From assembly GCA_024449915.1 (NCBI GenBank), contig JAMZAV010001046.1:186001-250000 (forward strand): a DNA stretch of 64,000 nt, in the 5' to 3' direction. The position numbers and the translations under genes are program-made. This DNA is from Sweltsa coloradensis (taxonomy: Eukaryota > Arthropoda > Insecta > Plecoptera > Chloroperlidae). Shown one piece after another: positions 21,171 to 33,370 of the stretch. Position 1 is the stretch's first letter; every line of letters begins with the position of its first letter. The notes under the pieces are model-generated. The model searched no databases. It was not told where the DNA came from and worked only from the letters and a program-made list of their open reading frames with translations.

Positions 21171-22017
21171 TAGGGTTGCCGTCGATAATCGAAATATCGA
21201 TCGATTATCGATATCAGTAATATGATATGATAATCGATTCAAGTATTTTGATATGATATGATATGATTATCGATTTAAATAGTGACATCGATGTTTTCGC
21301 GGTTTACCATGCTTAAAAATGCCGCGCTGTCGTATCAACGCGCCGATTGGTTGTCGGAGTAGCCAATCGCTGCTCAAGTATAATGCCACGCCCACCGCCG
21401 CCAGTGCGCATGCGCTCGCAGCGCGATACAAGGCGATACGAAAACATCGCCCGGCCCGATTGCGATTTGCGATGTATTCAGTACGGCTCGACGTGTTGTG
21501 GCGTGAACTTCTCTAGCGTCAGTCTGCCCAATTATATTGAATTCGTGATGTTTCTTCCGTCCCAAACCCAAAGAAGATATTTGCCATTACTTCTGACGCT
21601 GCCTAACAAGATGAGTCAAGTGTGGCAGTTTTTTATTATTCAAAGAACGACGACGAGGAGGTTGGGAGGAGATAAGGCTGTGAGCTCGAATGTCGATGAG
21701 ATCTCGCCACTATCTCTCGCTCGCTAGATGCGCGTACTGTTGGAACACGTAAACAGTGACACCCGATGCAAGTCAAGACGTATTAAAATATAGGCTGTGT
21801 AATTGAAATTCAGCCCTCAATTTTATTTTAAACATTCTAATCCTTAATGATCTCTTGTATTAGTGTTACAATTTTGCGTTTTTTCTGCTTCCTAGGCTCA
21901 ATTTGGAATTTGATATGATAATCGATTTGGGTCTATGATATCGATATATTTCGATATGATAATCGATTCGATGCCTCCGATTATCGATCACGATTTTCAC
22001 ATCGAACGGCAACCCTA
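21171..22017 (+). mobile_element. hAT-like element with perfect 8-bp target duplication
   Basis: Ends TAGGGTTGCCGTCGA and TCGAACGGCAACCCTA. CAATTAAT flanks both sides exactly (21163-21170 and 22018-22025). Both subterminal regions are packed with TATCGAT/ATAATCGAT motifs. The interior 21310-21500 is GC-rich with GATTGG/CCAATC boxes, like a promoter. A start at 21611 reads MSQVWQFF, which resembles the opening of a BED zinc-finger (ZBED/hAT transposase). The rest of the transposase is missing, so this is an internally deleted copy retaining the 5' end. Confidence 0.85.
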
Positions 22018-22181
22018 CAATTAATTCAAATTTCTATCTTTTTTCTAAAATTTGTTTGGCCTTTGGTTTAAAAAAAAGTGTTTTTAAAGAAATGTTGGGG
22101 AATTTTGTCTTTTGAATAAAAGCTTCATTTTTAGTAAAAATGCCACTGCTTGTTCGCCCGGATTCTCCGCCAGGATCGCAT

Positions 22182-22376
22182 GATCGGGGTTTGGTCACAG
22201 GACACTTTACATATTGTGGTTCCAGTGGAACGTACACGAGGCGGTGACCAAACGTCGATCGTTCTGCATTCTGGTGGGAAATCTATCACCCACCCACAAT
22301 AATAATGCACTGCCGTAAAATGTTGTAAAAATTCCAATTTTTATCAACGTCCAGACACTGTGACCAAACCCCGATC
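22182..22376. repeat. Perfect 19-bp inverted repeat
   Basis: GATCGGGGTTTGGTCACAG at 22182-22200 and its exact complement at 22358-22376. A related GTGACCAAACGTCGATCG lies between. It could be the ends of a small MITE. Confidence 0.7.
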
Positions 22377-22906
22377 GTTCTGCGGTCTGGCCGGAAATTA
22401 GTTTGACCAATGCCCTATCGGAATGGGGAAAAGAATTTATTTATTATTTAGGCTATCTCTACCGGAAACAAATAAAAAATTGGTGGCAAATTTATAAAAC
22501 CTTAATTGCCTATTTACCGTAGGCCTACCTGAATTAAGATTTTAAAACGTTATGGGTCCATATGGCACCGCTGGCCAGGAAAGAGATAAAACGTTTTGTG
22601 TGTGTAGCTCCAAATGAAGAAAAAGTGCACTGGAGTTAAATCAATTATTTTATTTAAATCAGATTTACGGTAAATAATTTGATTTAATACACCCTGCGAG
22701 CAAGTAATAAAGCAAACGAGTGGGAATAATTTGAGTTTTTCTAGTTGCGGGAGTGAGATAAAATAAAAATGTAGGCCTAGGCCCTACACTCGTCAACAGC
22801 AATTTTCTACTCACCAATGGCATACTGGCGAGTGGAATTATCGAGTGTTGTTTTATAAAAATCTCAACCGTGCAAACACAAAGCTGTAAGAAGAGTTTGT
22901 TCTCAC

Positions 22907-23125
22907 CTTCTGCACAAGTAGCCAAGAATTTGCCATTACTGCTGAAATCCATGTCAAGAACTCTGCCGCTGTGGCCCTTCAGTGAAGTCAGAAGCCACGA
23001 ATGGGAGAAATTCTGCTTATTGGAATCCTGGTTCCATTTTTCAATGTGCTTCTTCTTGCCTGCCTTCTGCACACCACCAGATAACTCTGCGGGCTTCTTT
23101 TTTCTAGATACTTCATGTCCCTTAT
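22907..23125 (-). CDS. TBL2: TBL2 (transducin beta-like 2) internal exon with first WD repeat start
   Basis: A 219-bp exon (73 codons, phase 1 at both ends) on the minus strand. It is bounded by a good acceptor (ttgtcttcag) at its upstream edge and a donor (gtgaga) at its downstream edge. The translation runs from a Lys-rich linker (KKKHIEKW) through QNFSHSWLL into LKGHSGRVLDMDFSSNGKF and ends at LATCAEG. Vertebrate TBL2 has the same order: basic linker, an HNFTH-type motif, then the GH and MDFSSNGKYLATC elements that open the first WD40 blade. TBL2 is an ER-associated WD-repeat protein reported to bind PERK under stress. The signal-anchor exon upstream and the later WD blades downstream were not found in this window, so introns must be long or the gene is a fragment. 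The reading frame continues past the donor as nonsense, which supports the splice site. Confidence 0.82.
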
Positions 23126-24999
23126 CTGAAGACAATACATTATTCATAATTAATTAACATCTATCTTAGTATGGTAGGGCTACACACAATCAAATTGCCA
23201 ATATTTACACCAGGGATGACATCAGGTAGGCTACGCATTGCGACTTGTCCGAAACTACCTGCGCAAAACTCACTGTCGCAATATCTGTAGCGTACTAGCC
23301 TACGAATACCAAAGGTATGTGTTGCAGCACTTGTTGCATTGTAGAGTGGGGTACGGTGAAAAAAGATGTCAGCAACTGAAGATGTATGAAAGGCGAAAAT
23401 TGAGCAAAACCTGCAAGGAGTGTGCCTACGTACAGGTCGTCGATTAGTTCAGCAAGTTAGGTGGTTTTAGGGCCCTATACTAGGCTGGAAATAACTGTTG
23501 ATGAAAGAATCATTAAATAACAATTGATTAAGCCTTCTTTAATACCTACCCTACCAGTAGGCTAAAGTAAATAATGTTGATTGCGAATTTACAAAATGGC
23601 AAAAAGAATTGAGTGGTTTACGAGCAATTCTTACTCACAGCCATAGGCTATATTTTAAAAACGTGTCGGCCTAGTCCTTGATCATAGTCGTCAGAGCTTG
23701 TATTGAAACTTCTTCGGTTGGGGGGGGTTTTTTTCGTATTTTTTCCATGCAATATCAACCACAAACCTATTTGTAGCATTTCAAACTGTTTTCTGCAAAG
23801 GTTGTTGTAGGCCTACCAAATATAAATGACGACCCCCAACCCATACTGAGACTACGGCTCCTTGACCCCTCACATACGTGGTCCTTTTTGGTTGATTCTG
23901 CACTTGGACCCCCACAACCAATGAAGTTCCAAATATTTAACAAGCCTTGGATTCTGACAGGCAGTCATTAAATATGCTACACCCATTCCGAAACAAGGTT
24001 CACTTTCTTGTGCCTCTAGGCCTCCGCCACTGAGCTCTATATACTTACGTGGAGGGCGCATGCTATACTGTAACCTTGAAGCCTACATGGGCCTAAAGCG
24101 ATGGGCCTATTATCGACGTCCCTCGATTATATCGCGATTTTAATTGCGATTGCACCGCCGTCTAGATGTAAATCTTAACGTCAAGATGTAAATCTTAACG
24201 TCAAGATGGCAGTCTGTGGCTAGCTTATTTTGAGGTTATGTTGACTAGTAGACTTATTATTACAGTTGGTTATTATCAGGGTCACTCAGGATGCCTAGGA
24301 ATAGTGTGTACTGCAGTGTTACACTAAATAAACTGATAAACACAGGCCAGTGACACAGGTGAACGAATCTATTATGTTTAGTTCTTTTGAATCTGCCGCT
24401 GATTAGGGACCTAAGAAAATGGCGGACGGCAAACTTCCGCCAACTTCACATCTCAACATTTGCCCCGTATATATCAGATCTCCACGTAAGTATATAGAGC
24501 TCAGTGGCCTCCGCCTATCCGCGCTCTCAACGCTAAAAGCACATTTCGGAATACGCACATTATCAAGTTAACTAATTTGGTAAAACTTCCGTATGATAGC
24601 GTCATGGGGGTACTGCAAGAAGGGTTACAAGGAAGGTTAGGCGGTGGCGGTGGGAGGAGGATGATAAGGGCAATGTAGAGAGGGTATATGACAGTCATTG
24701 CAATGTTGGGGGTATTGGGTTGGGAGTTATTCGAGAGAAATGAGAAGGGAGGTTAGGTTGTGCAATGTACATGGGAAATAGGGGGTGGGGGGGACATCCG
24801 CAATAGGCTGCAGGAGGGGCTTTACAGGGGTAGGGGGATCATTCATGGAAGTTCCAGCGGAAAGTAGTACTTAAGAACGGATCTGGGTCGCTATGGTTTC
24901 TTGGAAAGGACTCTTGAGGAAGGGGAAAATTGACTTGTCTGGGGATTTTGAGCTAAATTTGGTTTTTGGGGAAAAAAAATAATGTTTGGGGAGGGCCGT
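23126..24999. other. Non-coding stretch, upstream intron of TBL2 by position
   Basis: The TBL2 leader exon, expected on the minus strand in this direction, was not identified. A 28-bp inverted repeat (CCACTGAGCTCTATATACTT and its complement) occurs near 24025-24060 and 24478-24512. The segment 24590-24900 is unusually purine-rich on the plus strand. Confidence 0.4.
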
Positions 25000-25200
25000 A
25001 AAGGTCTTGGGGGGAAATTGAGGGGTCCCTTTGGGCCGGAAGGCCATTTGAAAAAAAAATTTTTATGCCTTTTTTAGCTCTAAACCAATTTTAAAAAAAA
25101 TCAAACTAAAAAGGGTCAATTTAAAAAAAAAAAAACCCCCTACTAAATTAAAGCCCTATTTTTAAAAAAAATAAACCCGGGTAGGTTAAAAAAAGGGGCC

Positions 25201-25245
<45 letters not shown>

Positions 25246-26257
25246 TCGCGTGAGAAAAAATACAAAATCTTTGACGTTTCTCCCTAGGGCCCTATTTGAA
25301 ATAAATAAAGGACTTTCACCTGAACAGGAGTTTATTAATTGTTATCAAAAAACATATAGGGGCCTATGCTAAATAGAATGTAAAAAAAAAAAAAAATCAA
25401 CAATGGATTTGAACCAACGAACCATCGCACAGAAGTCAAACGTGCTACCATCCTGATTCCTGCCACACCGCACTATGATAATAAACCACCTAGCCTATAG
25501 GCCTAAACATGTTAGGCTGTTAACTGGTTGAACGTACGATAATTTCTTGACATTCTTACGTTTGAACGTAAGATATACACTCAGTTAAATTAAAGATAAA
25601 AACGTTGGGCCGAGAAAGGGTTTTTTTGATTTTTTTTTTTGTAGGCAATAGGAAAACAGAAAAAAAAAAAAATGATTGGGGGCCAGCCTATATTATTTTG
25701 GACTCCCAACAGAAGAAGATCCTGCTAGGTTAGGCCTATGCCACCAACAATCGACCAATTATTACTGTTACGGCACGGCAAAGCATTATTTTTCCGGCTG
25801 ACCGTGTGACTATCCACAGAGATAATAATTATGTCTAGGCTACCGGTAGGCCTACCTCTAGGACTAGGAGGCTTTAATAGGCCCTAGGCCAAAGACCTAG
25901 AGTAGACATGGAACTTGTACAGTTGTGGGGGGGGGGAGGGGTCCAAAATAAAATCATCATGTTTTTGCTGTTAGTAGCAAAAAAACGGTAAAAATGCCGT
26001 ATAGCGCCCAACAAAAAAAAAAGAATTTTGGGTGCGCTCTTATCGAAAATATCCTAGAACTAGCGCGGCAGGTAACTAGGCGGAAAGGTCGACTAACCTA
26101 ACGTAGTAGTTTGTAGCGGTATTTTTTCATTGAAAAAAAAAAGTGTTTGAAAGCGGAGGCGCAAAGGGCCCTACGGCACGATTACCAAAAAATCTGAAAT
26201 CTGAAATGTTGCCATTTTAAACAAAAGTAATTTGTAGTTCTAGTTAGAATTGCAGGC

Positions 26258-26498
26258 ACTTCTTCGGTTGGTGTTAGCCAACTTTTTAACGTGCTGTGAT
26301 TTTAGGGGAAAAGCATAGGTTAGGGGGGGGGGGGGGGGGGGCGCGAAGCGCGTATGTTTTAATAATTGGCTATAGCGTGTATATGTTTTACAATATTATT
26401 ATTGAACGTATATAATATTGTAAAAAATATGTCGCGCTTCACCCCCCCCCCCCCTAACCTATTCTTTTCCCAGTTGACTCATACCAACCGAAGAAGTA
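26258..26498. repeat. Foldback element with C/G-tract arms
   Basis: ACTTCTTCGGTTGGT...GGGGAAAAG...TAGGTTAGGGG is mirrored by CCCCTAACCTA...CTTTTCCC...ACCAACCGAAGAAGT. The loop contains TACAATATTATTATTGAACG and AATATTGTA. Part of the end (CTTCTTCGGTTGG) also appears at 23709. Confidence 0.7.
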
Positions 26499-26639
26499 GC
26501 CTACCGAATTGCAAAGTTAAAAGTTTTGTAGGTCGTCTTTATTTGTTTTTCTTTTCACGTATTTTGGAGTAGGCTCAAACAAAAAATTACTATTTTATTT
26601 TGGACCCCCCAAAACGAAAAAAGTTCCGGGGTGCTCCCT

Positions 26640-27180
26640 GGGCCCCCAAGGGCCCTAAGTAGGCCCTACCTATTTCTAATCCACGGGGTTTCACGAGGCC
26701 TGGTAGGTGGGGCCTACTAGGCCTTAGGCTGGGCCCCTAGCTTGGGTCAAAGATTTGTAACTGGGCCCTGGGCCCCTGGGGTCCCTAAGGGTAGGGTGGG
26801 CCTACCCCCTAGCCTGGGGTCGTAACAAACTGGGCCTGGGTTTAGCCTAGCCTGGGGCCTAGGCCCAGGGGCTTTCTAGGGCCTAGGCCTAGCCTAGCCT
26901 GGGCCTGCCGTCGTAACCCCTGGTCGTGGAGGGTTCAACACCCCAGCTTTGTCGGCACTTGCACTTTCTATAAAAGCTTAGGTTTACTTGGAATCATATT
27001 TTTTCCTCGTGGGCCTAGGGCCTAGGCTAGGCCTAGGCCTACGTGCCTTGCGTAGGTCTAGCCCTAGGAGGGCTGGCCTAGCCTAGGCCTAGGCCTAGGC
27101 CCTAGGCCTTGCCTAATCTTTGAAAGTAGGGCTAGGCTTGGCCCTAGCATAGGCTTTAAGCCCTAGCCTATCTTATAGCC
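26640..27180. repeat. Dense GGCCTA/TAGGCC palindromic block
   Basis: Overlapping GGCCTAGGCC, CCTAGCCTAGGC and GGGCCCTAGG words make up most of about 540 bp. Single TAGGCCTA words occur throughout the window, but this density is unique here. Confidence 0.75.
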
Positions 27181-28169
27181 TATCTTATTTTCCCCTTCCC
27201 AATTTTTCCCTTTGTGAAGAGTTTGTATGTTTGCAATAAAATTAAAGCAAGATATCCCAAATAAGAAGAAATTTTAAAAAAAAAAAAAAAAATTTTATTA
27301 AATTTCCCAAAAAACCCAAAAAAACCCAAATTTTTTTGAAAAACGGGACGGAAACCCCCGAACCCCGGCCCGGGGTTTTTCCCGGAACCCAAATTTTGGG
27401 GCCCCCGTGGCCCTTTCTCCGTTGGGGGCGGACCCCCTTCCGGCTTGAAACAATGGGGGGCCGGTCGCCCCCAAACAAATTTTTTTTTTTTTTTTTCCCG
27501 GGATTTTTTTATCCTTCCCAACAAATCTCCCGTTTCCGAAAGGTGTTTTTTAGGAATCTTCCCCACCAAACTACTCTCCCGGGGACCCCCCAAAGGGGTT
27601 ACCCCCCAAAACTGATCTAGGTCAATCTTTTGCCCCGGGAAAAAGTTTTACAATATTCCGGACCATCATGGGACGGGCCTTTCCTTTCCCTACCGGGGGG
27701 GAAGGTAAATTAACGGGAAAAACTTTCCCCAAAAGGGCCCCCCTTTTCCTTTCTTCAAAAAATTTTTATTTAAAAAAAAAATTAAAATTTTCCCCAAAAA
27801 AATATTTTTTTTTTTTTTTTGTTTTTTTTTTTTCGGCTTTTTTGGGAACCGGGAAAAAATTTTACCGACCCCCAAAAAAAAAATTAAGGGGTTTTTTTTT
27901 TTTTTTTTGTTTTTTTTTTTTTCGTTTTTGTTTGCTTTACCCCCCTTTTTTTTTTTTAAAATTTTGGGGGATTCAAAACCGCTTTTGACTTTTTGGTTTT
28001 TTTTAAACCAAAAAAAATTTTCCCTGAAATTTTTTTTTTAATTTTTTTGATTTTGGGGATTTTGCAGGGAATTGACAAAAAAATTTTTCACCCAAAAAAG
28101 AAAAAATTAAAAATGGAAAAATTTTTTTTTTTTTAAAAAGTTTTTTAAAAAAAAAAAAAACAAAAAAAA

Positions 28170-28201
<32 letters not shown>

Positions 28202-28767
28202 AAATTCAAAAGGGCCCCCCCCGAAATAAAAAAAAATTTCCCCCCCCCCCCCCCCGGGCCCCCCCCGGGTGGGGGGGGTTTTTTTTTCCTTTGGGAAAAG
28301 GGGACAAAAAGGGGCCCCCCCCTATTTTAAAAATTGTTTAACCATAAATAAGTTTGTTTTTTTTGGGGGGGGGGGGGGAAAAATAAACCCCCCCCTTTTG
28401 GGGCAAATTAAGTGAGAAAATTTTTATGGGGCCCCTTTAGGGATTAAAAAAAAATTTTTTTTTTTGGTTTTGGGGGGGGGGAAAAAAAAAAAAAAAAAAA
28501 GGAAGGGGGGTTTTTTTTTTTTTTTTTTTCCCCCTTCTTAATGGGGGAAAAAAAAAAAAAAACAAATTTAATTTTTTTTTTAAAGACCGTAATTTTATTC
28601 CCCAAAAAACAAAATTTGGTTTGGGGGGGGGGGGGGGGGGGGTTGTTTTTAAAAAAAAAAAAAAAGAAAAATTTTTTTTTTCCCTTTTTGGAAAAAAAGA
28701 AAAAGTAAAAAAAAACGGGTGGGGGGGGGGGGGGGGCCCCCCCCCCCCCCCCAAAAAATTGGGTTTT

Positions 28768-28806
<39 letters not shown>

Positions 28807-28807
28807 A

Positions 28808-28840
<33 letters not shown>

Positions 28841-29427
28841 TTAAAACCCTAAATTAGGGGCCCTTTTTTTTTCCAAAAAAGAAAAGTTTTTAATTTTTGA
28901 AACTTTTTATAAAAACCCCCCCCCCTTTTGGCTTTTTTTGTTTTTTTTAAAAAAAATTTTTTTTTGTTCATAAAAACCCCCCCAAAAAAAATTGTACTTT
29001 TAATTTTTTCCCCTTTTTTTTTTTTTTGGGAAAAAAAGGGGGGGGTCCCTTTTTTTACTGCCCCAAAATAGTATGTAGGCCCTTTTAAAAAAAAATAAAA
29101 ATTTTTCCCCTTTTTTTTAAATTTTTTCCCCCTTTTGGGTTTTTTTTTTTTTTTTTTGGGGGGGGTTTTTCCCTTTTTTAAAAAACCCCCCTAATAAAAA
29201 AAAAAGACCCAAAAATAGAAAAAAATAAATTTGGGGGGGGGGGGGAAAAAAAAAAAAGAAAAAAAAAAAATTATTTTTTAAAAAAAAAAAAAAAAAAAGG
29301 GGGGGTTAGGGGGAAAAAAAATTTATTAAAAAATAAAAAAAAACCCCCCCCTATTTTTGTTTCCCCCAAAAACTGAAATTTTTTTTTTTAAAAAAACGAA
29401 GCATGAAAAGGGGGAAGACAAATTTTT

Positions 29428-30152
29428 TTGGATAAGCGAAGGAAACCCAAAAAATTTCACTGACCCCCCAAAAAATTTACTCGAGTGTTTTTTTGTTTGT
29501 TTTTCTGTCGTTTTTTTCGCTCTCTACGGGCAAACGGCATATAGCGTCTTGATGAAAATTGGGGGGAAACCCTTTTAAAATCTCTAACTTGGGCTTCCCC
29601 GTTTTTTGGTACAATCAAAAAAAGATTTTCATGAATTGTTCTTCTCGTTTTTTTTCGTTTTTTAATCATATTTTCGGATATTTGGTCGCGAAGGGCAAAG
29701 ACTATCCGATCTGATGAAACTTTTGTAACTTTAAAAATCCTTACAATCATAATATAATAGTTAGGGACTTTTAAAAAAACATTTCAATAGAAATTGTACT
29801 TTACGATTTTTCCCAATTTTTAACAAAAAATTTTGTGGGTTTGGGACGTTTTTTGACCAAACGGATGGGCTACCTTTATTTTTTACAGGGTCCCTTAAAG
29901 ATTATAGTGATGTTAGGCCTTTTGAAAGAAAAATTTGAAAAATTTGCAAATTCAGAAATAAAGGTTTTAATAAAACCCTTTTATAGGTGTATAATCACAA
30001 AGAATATCAAATTTTAACTATAGAAACTTGCAATAATCACTTCAATGCTTCAGAAGAATTCTTTTGGCCTCGAGATATTTTGCATTCTATTTTGTATCCC
30101 ACGCATAGTAAAACTCATAAAAAGCTCATCTCAATGCGATAAAAAAAGCGTT
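29428..30152 (+). mobile_element. Family A element, error-rich copy
   Basis: Begins GGATAAGCGAAGG with TTTCACTGACCCCCC and CTACGGGCAAACGGCATAT, and ends CTCATCTCAATGCG then AAAAAAAGCG. Frequent small indels against the copy at 49430 suggest poor consensus as well as age. Confidence 0.5.
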
Positions 30153-30339
30153 GGAAGCCCCAATGAAACATGGTCATTCTTGCTTACAAAAAACCAATGT
30201 GAAAAAAGCTAACAGATTGAATTGCGATCTAGGTTTTGGCCAATCAAAAATCTTCCCATTGAAAATCATGACAAAAAACAAACACTATTTTAGACGACGT
30301 GTTAGCATTTATTGATGTGATTCCTGATTTTTTGTATTG

Positions 30340-30499
30340 TTATCTAATGTGAAGATTCAGATAATAGATAACCAGAAATATTTTCTGAGATAAGATAATA
30401 GATACTTTGAAATCTTGTTATCTAGATAAGATAATAGATAACACAATGTTATCTAGATGATGATCTAGATAACATTATCTAGATAAAGGCACAACACTG
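30340..30499. repeat. Possible hAT end with GATAA/TTATC clusters
   Basis: Many TTATCTAGATAA motifs in both orientations end at GGCACAACACTG, the complement of a CAGTGTTGTG-type hAT terminus. No matching opposite end is seen. Confidence 0.35.
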
Positions 30500-30797
30500 A
30501 TATCTATATACCTATGGATGTTGAATGAATGTACCCAAAGGGTAAATTTAAGAATTGCACATACGAAACGTGGGTATTGATAGTATATTCAGAGAATATC
30601 CAGTAGAATATACCTGGTAGGTCCACAGTGATAATATCGTGACATTTGCACATTCGTCGGATATGCCATTGACATAAATGCTGTATATAGTAATCCCTTG
30701 AATATACACATTTTATTCATGGATATTCATAGGATAAATTTGTGGGATATGTTGTTTCTGTGTGGGAATTACGCTCATCCAACAACGCTCCTGAAAA

Positions 30798-31149
30798 TTG
30801 ATTGATTGATTAGATATTTCTTTACGTCTCATATTTATGCAACTTGGCTAATCGAGACGAAGGGAGGGACGTAAGGGGTGGCGCGGGGGGGACAAGGGGC
30901 GGACAGGCCTGTGCTGGTCAGAACCCGCCACAAGCATATGGGGAGGGCAGGGTGCCCCCACGTCGTGGTCGTTCTCCGTCTGTGTCATCATCCCCTCCGT
31001 GTTGTCCTTTGTCGTCGCCGTTTGGGTAGGTAGTCAAAGGGAAGGGGTTCCCCCACGACGACCCAGAGCTCGCCATTAGTTTCAGGGAGAGAAACTCCCC
31101 TACACGGGCCAAACCACGAGAAGGTTCGAGTTGGGAATTTGAAGGCCAT
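30798..31149 (-). mobile_element. Family D retroposon-like insertion with 9-bp duplication
   Basis: Flanked on both sides by TCCTGAAAA (30789-30797, 31150-31158). On the minus strand it contains GAGCTCTGGGTCGTCGTGGG, ACCACGACGTGGGGG and GACCAGCACAGGCC, and finishes in ATCTAATCAATCAATCAA. A simple-repeat tail plus a 9-bp duplication suggests LINE-assisted insertion. It lies inside the terminal hairpin of a family A/B element (CAACGC before, GCGTTTGC...CCTAG after). Confidence 0.65.
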
Positions 31150-31188
31150 TCCTGAAAAAGCGTTTGCAAAAGCTTCCTAGTGATAATT

Positions 31189-31985
31189 GGATGAGCGAAG
31201 CGAAGACTTAAATTTTCACCGACCCCCCAAAAAATTTTAGCTCGGGTGTTTTTTTTTGTTTTTTTTTTTTTTTTGTTTTTTTGTTTAGTTTTTTTTATTT
31301 TATTTTTGTCTGTTTGTTCGCTCTCTACCGGGCAAACGGCATATGCGATCTTGATGAAATTTGAGGGGACCTTCGAAATCTCTGAACTTAGATTTGCCAC
31401 GTTTTTGGGTACAATCGAAGAAATATTTCTCATGAATATCGTACTTTTACGATTTTTTTCAATTTTTTTGTGCGATATTTTCGTGACATTTGGGCCGATT
31501 TGACCAAAAGGTGGGGCTACCCAAAGTTCATATTTCACATGGACATTAAGGTAATGGTGATGTATTGCTTTTTAAAAGAAAAAGTTGAAAAAGTTAGCCA
31601 GAATCTATAGAAATAAAGCTTTTAATATAAGTTTTTTGATTTTTTGTGCGATTTTTTCGTGCCATTTGGGCCAATTCTGATCAAAACGGGTGGGGGTACA
31701 ACGTTTTAATATTATACATGGACTTAAGGGTTTTGGTGAGTAGTACCTTTTGAAAGAAAAGTTGAAAAAGTTAGCCGAATCCATAGAAATAAAGCTTTTA
31801 ATATAAGTTTTTTTACGGTAAATAATACCCAAATTTACAAGAAACCAAAGAAACTTGACAACATTCACCTACAATGCGTAGGCAGCAAAACAAAGCTTGC
31901 AAAAAGTAAAGATATCCAACGCAAACTAAAAAAATTTAAAAAACTCATCCATCAACGCGGCGGGACTTTAGCGTTTTCCTAGGGA
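31189..31985 (+). mobile_element. Family A element
   Basis: Begins GGATGAGCGAAGCGAAG and ends CTCATCCATCAACGCGGCGG then GCGTTTTCCTAG (about 31985). It includes two copies of the AAAGCTTTTAATATAAGTTTT module (31616 and 31793), an internal duplication of about 175 bp. Confidence 0.7.
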
Positions 31986-33250
31986 TATGTATCTTATTCC
32001 ATTCGGGCCCAAATTTTAAACAGTGCAGCACAGTGTTTTATTGACTGTTGGTACGCCCAGCAGATGAATGGATACGAGTACCCAGTACTAAGCAAGTAAC
32101 CAACCCGGCAACCCGTGATGTAGAGGTGAATAAAGATCACGTCATCCGCTCAGTCATCTGGATACTGGATAGTATGCTGTATGAGATTAAGATGGGATGT
32201 TGTGGCGAACGTTGTTGTTCGTGGTGATCGATGAAGGACGGAATAATATTTCCTATCACGTTCTACGCTTCGGCTTAGGTCTCCTGTTGTATTATCAACC
32301 GCAAACGGGTTTCAAATCGTTATTCATTCACACACACGGCAATTCAAATAAAATATACTTATTGCAACTTGAGAGACTGCTCGCGACGTGATTTTCTCTT
32401 GGACCCGTGAAAATCAACTTGGCCGCGCAACAAGACTTCAAAGAAACAATTACTGACTGTCGCCATTTTGTTAATTATTATTAAGCCATTTTATTGATGC
32501 ATAGATAAAAAAAAATGCAAATGTTGATTGGAACTTCTGTTGAAAGTAAGTAATTAACGCCTACTGGCAGGGGCGTCAGCACATAGAGGCAACAAGGGTG
32601 GGTACTTCCCCACCACCCCCCTGTATTTTATTTAAAGGCAGTGTTTAAATTGTTTTTGGTGTCTAGTCTAGAACGAAATATACAGTATTTCGGTATTGCA
32701 TGTTATTATAGTTACATGATCTAGACATGAATAGTTTCAGTTGAGTTAGCTAGTGTGACAGTGTCGTATAATTAGGTAATATTGAACTTGGGGATTAATT
32801 TTTTCGTAAATATATGATATGTCCCTAAGCCTTTTATCACAATACGTATCGATTTATCGCTAGATAATCTATAAGGTACTCCATCGCCAACTATGGTGTA
32901 TCATTTTGAAAATGCATTGCATTTAACATGGATGGCAGATGAGACGCCCTTCACGTGACAGTCGGTATTCTGTAATGCTGCGCTGGAAGGTAATGAACAG
33001 GAGCCTTGGACCCAATAAAACAATAAGCCTAAACATAGCTCACGCTAATGCACGGTCCACTGCTTGCCACGCCATTCGCTTTATAGAGAATACTTCGATT
33101 ACTCTTCCGTACTGCAAGTGCAAATAAGATAAACAAACAAGATTACAATAGATAATTAATGAGAGTAGAAAAATACATCTCTAAGGATAACCTACTTTCA
33201 TTAAAGCATTTTATATTTGCACTAGTGGAATTAATTTCTGTTGCAAAGAA
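31986..33250. other. Non-coding stretch, nothing recognised
   Basis: No convincing gene or repeat ends were seen between the family A element and the AAT microsatellite. Confidence 0.3.
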
Positions 33251-33370
33251 AGACTTAATAATAATAATAATAATAATAATAAAAATAATAAAAATAAAAA
33301 TAATAATAATAAAATAATAATAAAAAAATAATAATAAAAAAATAATTAATAAAAATAATAATATTTTAAT
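33251..33370. repeat. Imperfect (AAT)n microsatellite
   Basis: AAT units broken by A-runs, continuing into a poly-T tract. Confidence 0.85.

Larger units (their letters stand above)
25000..29400. other. Homopolymer-dominated, probably corrupt consensus
   Basis: Sequence quality falls steadily from about 24950. There is a T run of over 40 at 25201, and from 27250 to 29400 most bases lie in runs of 4-30 identical letters. Reading frames such as those near 28440-28860 (Gly/Pro/Phe/Lys runs) follow from this and are not genes. Real islands remain: a palindrome at 26258-26498 and a GGCCTA-rich block at 26640-27180. Confidence 0.75.

Noticed and set aside
25404..25475. Possible minus-strand tRNA (GGTTCAAATCCATTG T arm)
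   Set aside because: Only the T arm is convincing; the other arms fold poorly and the surrounding consensus is weak.
27180..28860. Long Gly/Pro/Phe/Lys-rich frames on both strands
   Set aside because: They arise from homopolymer runs in what looks like corrupt consensus; no complexity or domain.
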